In this document: positions 4,800-5,164 of the stretch, one piece after another | Numbering within the stretch: the first letter of the stretch is position 1 | How the letters are laid out: every line of letters begins with the position of its first letter | Assembly: GCA_037446495.1 (NCBI GenBank) | Contig: JBBIIL010000143.1 | Coordinates: 1 to 5,164 of the forward strand | Length of the DNA stretch: 5,164 bases | Direction of reading: 5' to 3' | Origin: CAIXZV01 sp037446495 | Lineage (GTDB): Bacteria > Chloroflexota > Limnocylindria > Limnocylindrales > CSP1-4 | Position numbers and translations under genes: made by a program | The notes under the pieces: model-generated | Database searches by the model: none | What the model was told of the DNA's origin: nothing | What the model saw: only the letters and a program-made list of their open reading frames with translations

Positions 4800-5164
4800 G
4801 TGCGCGTCCTGGTCACCGGCGCCGCCGGCTTCATCTGCGGCTATCTCGTCCCCGAGCTGCTGGAGGCCGGCCACGAGGTTGTGGGCCTCGACAACTTCAG
4901 CAAGTACGGCCCCGCGCGACGGAGCTACGACGACCACCCGCGCTACCGGCTGGTCGAGGGCGACGCGAAGGACGTCGACCTGCTGCGCGACCTTGTACGG
5001 AGCTGCGACCAGGTGGTGGCCGCCGCCGCCATGATTGGCGGGATCAGCTACTTCCACGAGTTCGCCTACGACCTGCTCGCGGAGAACGAGCGGATTCTCG
5101 CCTCGACCTTTGATTCTGCGATCGAGGCGCACCGGCGCGGCGAGCTGCAGCGGATCGTCGTGCT
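4800..5164 (+). CDS. NAD-dependent sugar epimerase/dehydratase, N-terminal part (3' partial)
   Basis: The frame is open from GTG 4800 to the right edge, giving 121 codons. It starts MRVLVTGAAGFICGYLVPELLEAGHEVVGLDNFSKYGP: the GxxGxxG NAD-binding motif of extended SDR proteins (with Cys in the variable position), and an Asp at the end of the second strand (GLDN) that favours NAD over NADP. YRLVEGDAKD then gives the conserved acidic residue that contacts the adenine. DQVVAAAAMIGGISYFHEFAYDLLAENERIL follows; relatives have an 'AA..GG..Y....P.D....N' segment here. The catalytic S/T and YxxxK lie beyond the window. The gene starts 5 bp after the dehydrogenase stop, with a weak AGGA near 4786, so it is probably co-transcribed and coupled. 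It likely epimerises or otherwise remodels the UDP-uronate or related sugar made by the dehydrogenase; that link is inferred. The fragment differs in position from the partial epimerase at the left edge, so they are two genes. Confidence 0.82.
   Translation, partial: MRVLVTGAAGFICGYLVPELLEAGHEVVGLDNFSKYGPARRSYDDHPRYRLVEGDAKDVDLLRDLVRSCDQVVAAAAMIGGISYFHEFAYDLLAENERILASTFDSAIEAHRRGELQRIVV

Overview
The window is GC-rich DNA (roughly two thirds G+C or more by eye) with GTG starts, tightly packed genes and TAnnnT boxes placed directly before ATG codons. This fits a high-GC bacterium that uses leaderless mRNAs, such as an actinobacterium or a Chloroflexota lineage. The phylum is an inference; nothing here fixes it.

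Layout from left to right. (1) The last 66 codons of an extended-SDR sugar epimerase run in from the left edge on the + strand. Its stop overlaps, as GTGA, the start of a 362-aa polytopic membrane protein of the UPF0104 / lysylphosphatidylglycerol-synthase transmembrane (flippase-like) family, ending at 1285. (2) A complete IS630-family insertion sequence lies at 1394-2503, flanked by TA duplications. Its DDE transposase is split by a frameshift near 2085. (3) On the - strand, ending one base past the right-hand TA, is a polytopic GT87/DUF2029-type glycosyltransferase (3366-2506). (4) A 228-bp divergent promoter region at 3367-3594 contains an extended -10 box for each direction. (5) On the + strand is a 399-aa UDP-sugar (WecC/UGD-type) dehydrogenase (3595-4794). 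Five bases later a second SDR epimerase starts with GTG at 4800 and runs off the right edge.

Taken together this is a piece of a cell-surface glycan locus. The dehydrogenase and epimerases would make activated uronic-acid or epimerised sugars. The GT87 enzyme would transfer a sugar from a polyprenyl-phosphate donor on the outer face of the membrane. The UPF0104 protein is a membrane partner whose relatives move or modify lipids. The exact sugar and product cannot be read from this sequence.

The most informative observation is the insertion site. When the IS and one TA copy are removed, the rejoined DNA is a 22-bp imperfect palindrome centred exactly on the target TA. It lies in the convergent intergenic region and includes the stop codon of the GT87 gene, so the element appears to have landed in a terminator-like palindrome without breaking either neighbour. 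No CRISPR array, RNA gene or evident new defence system is visible.
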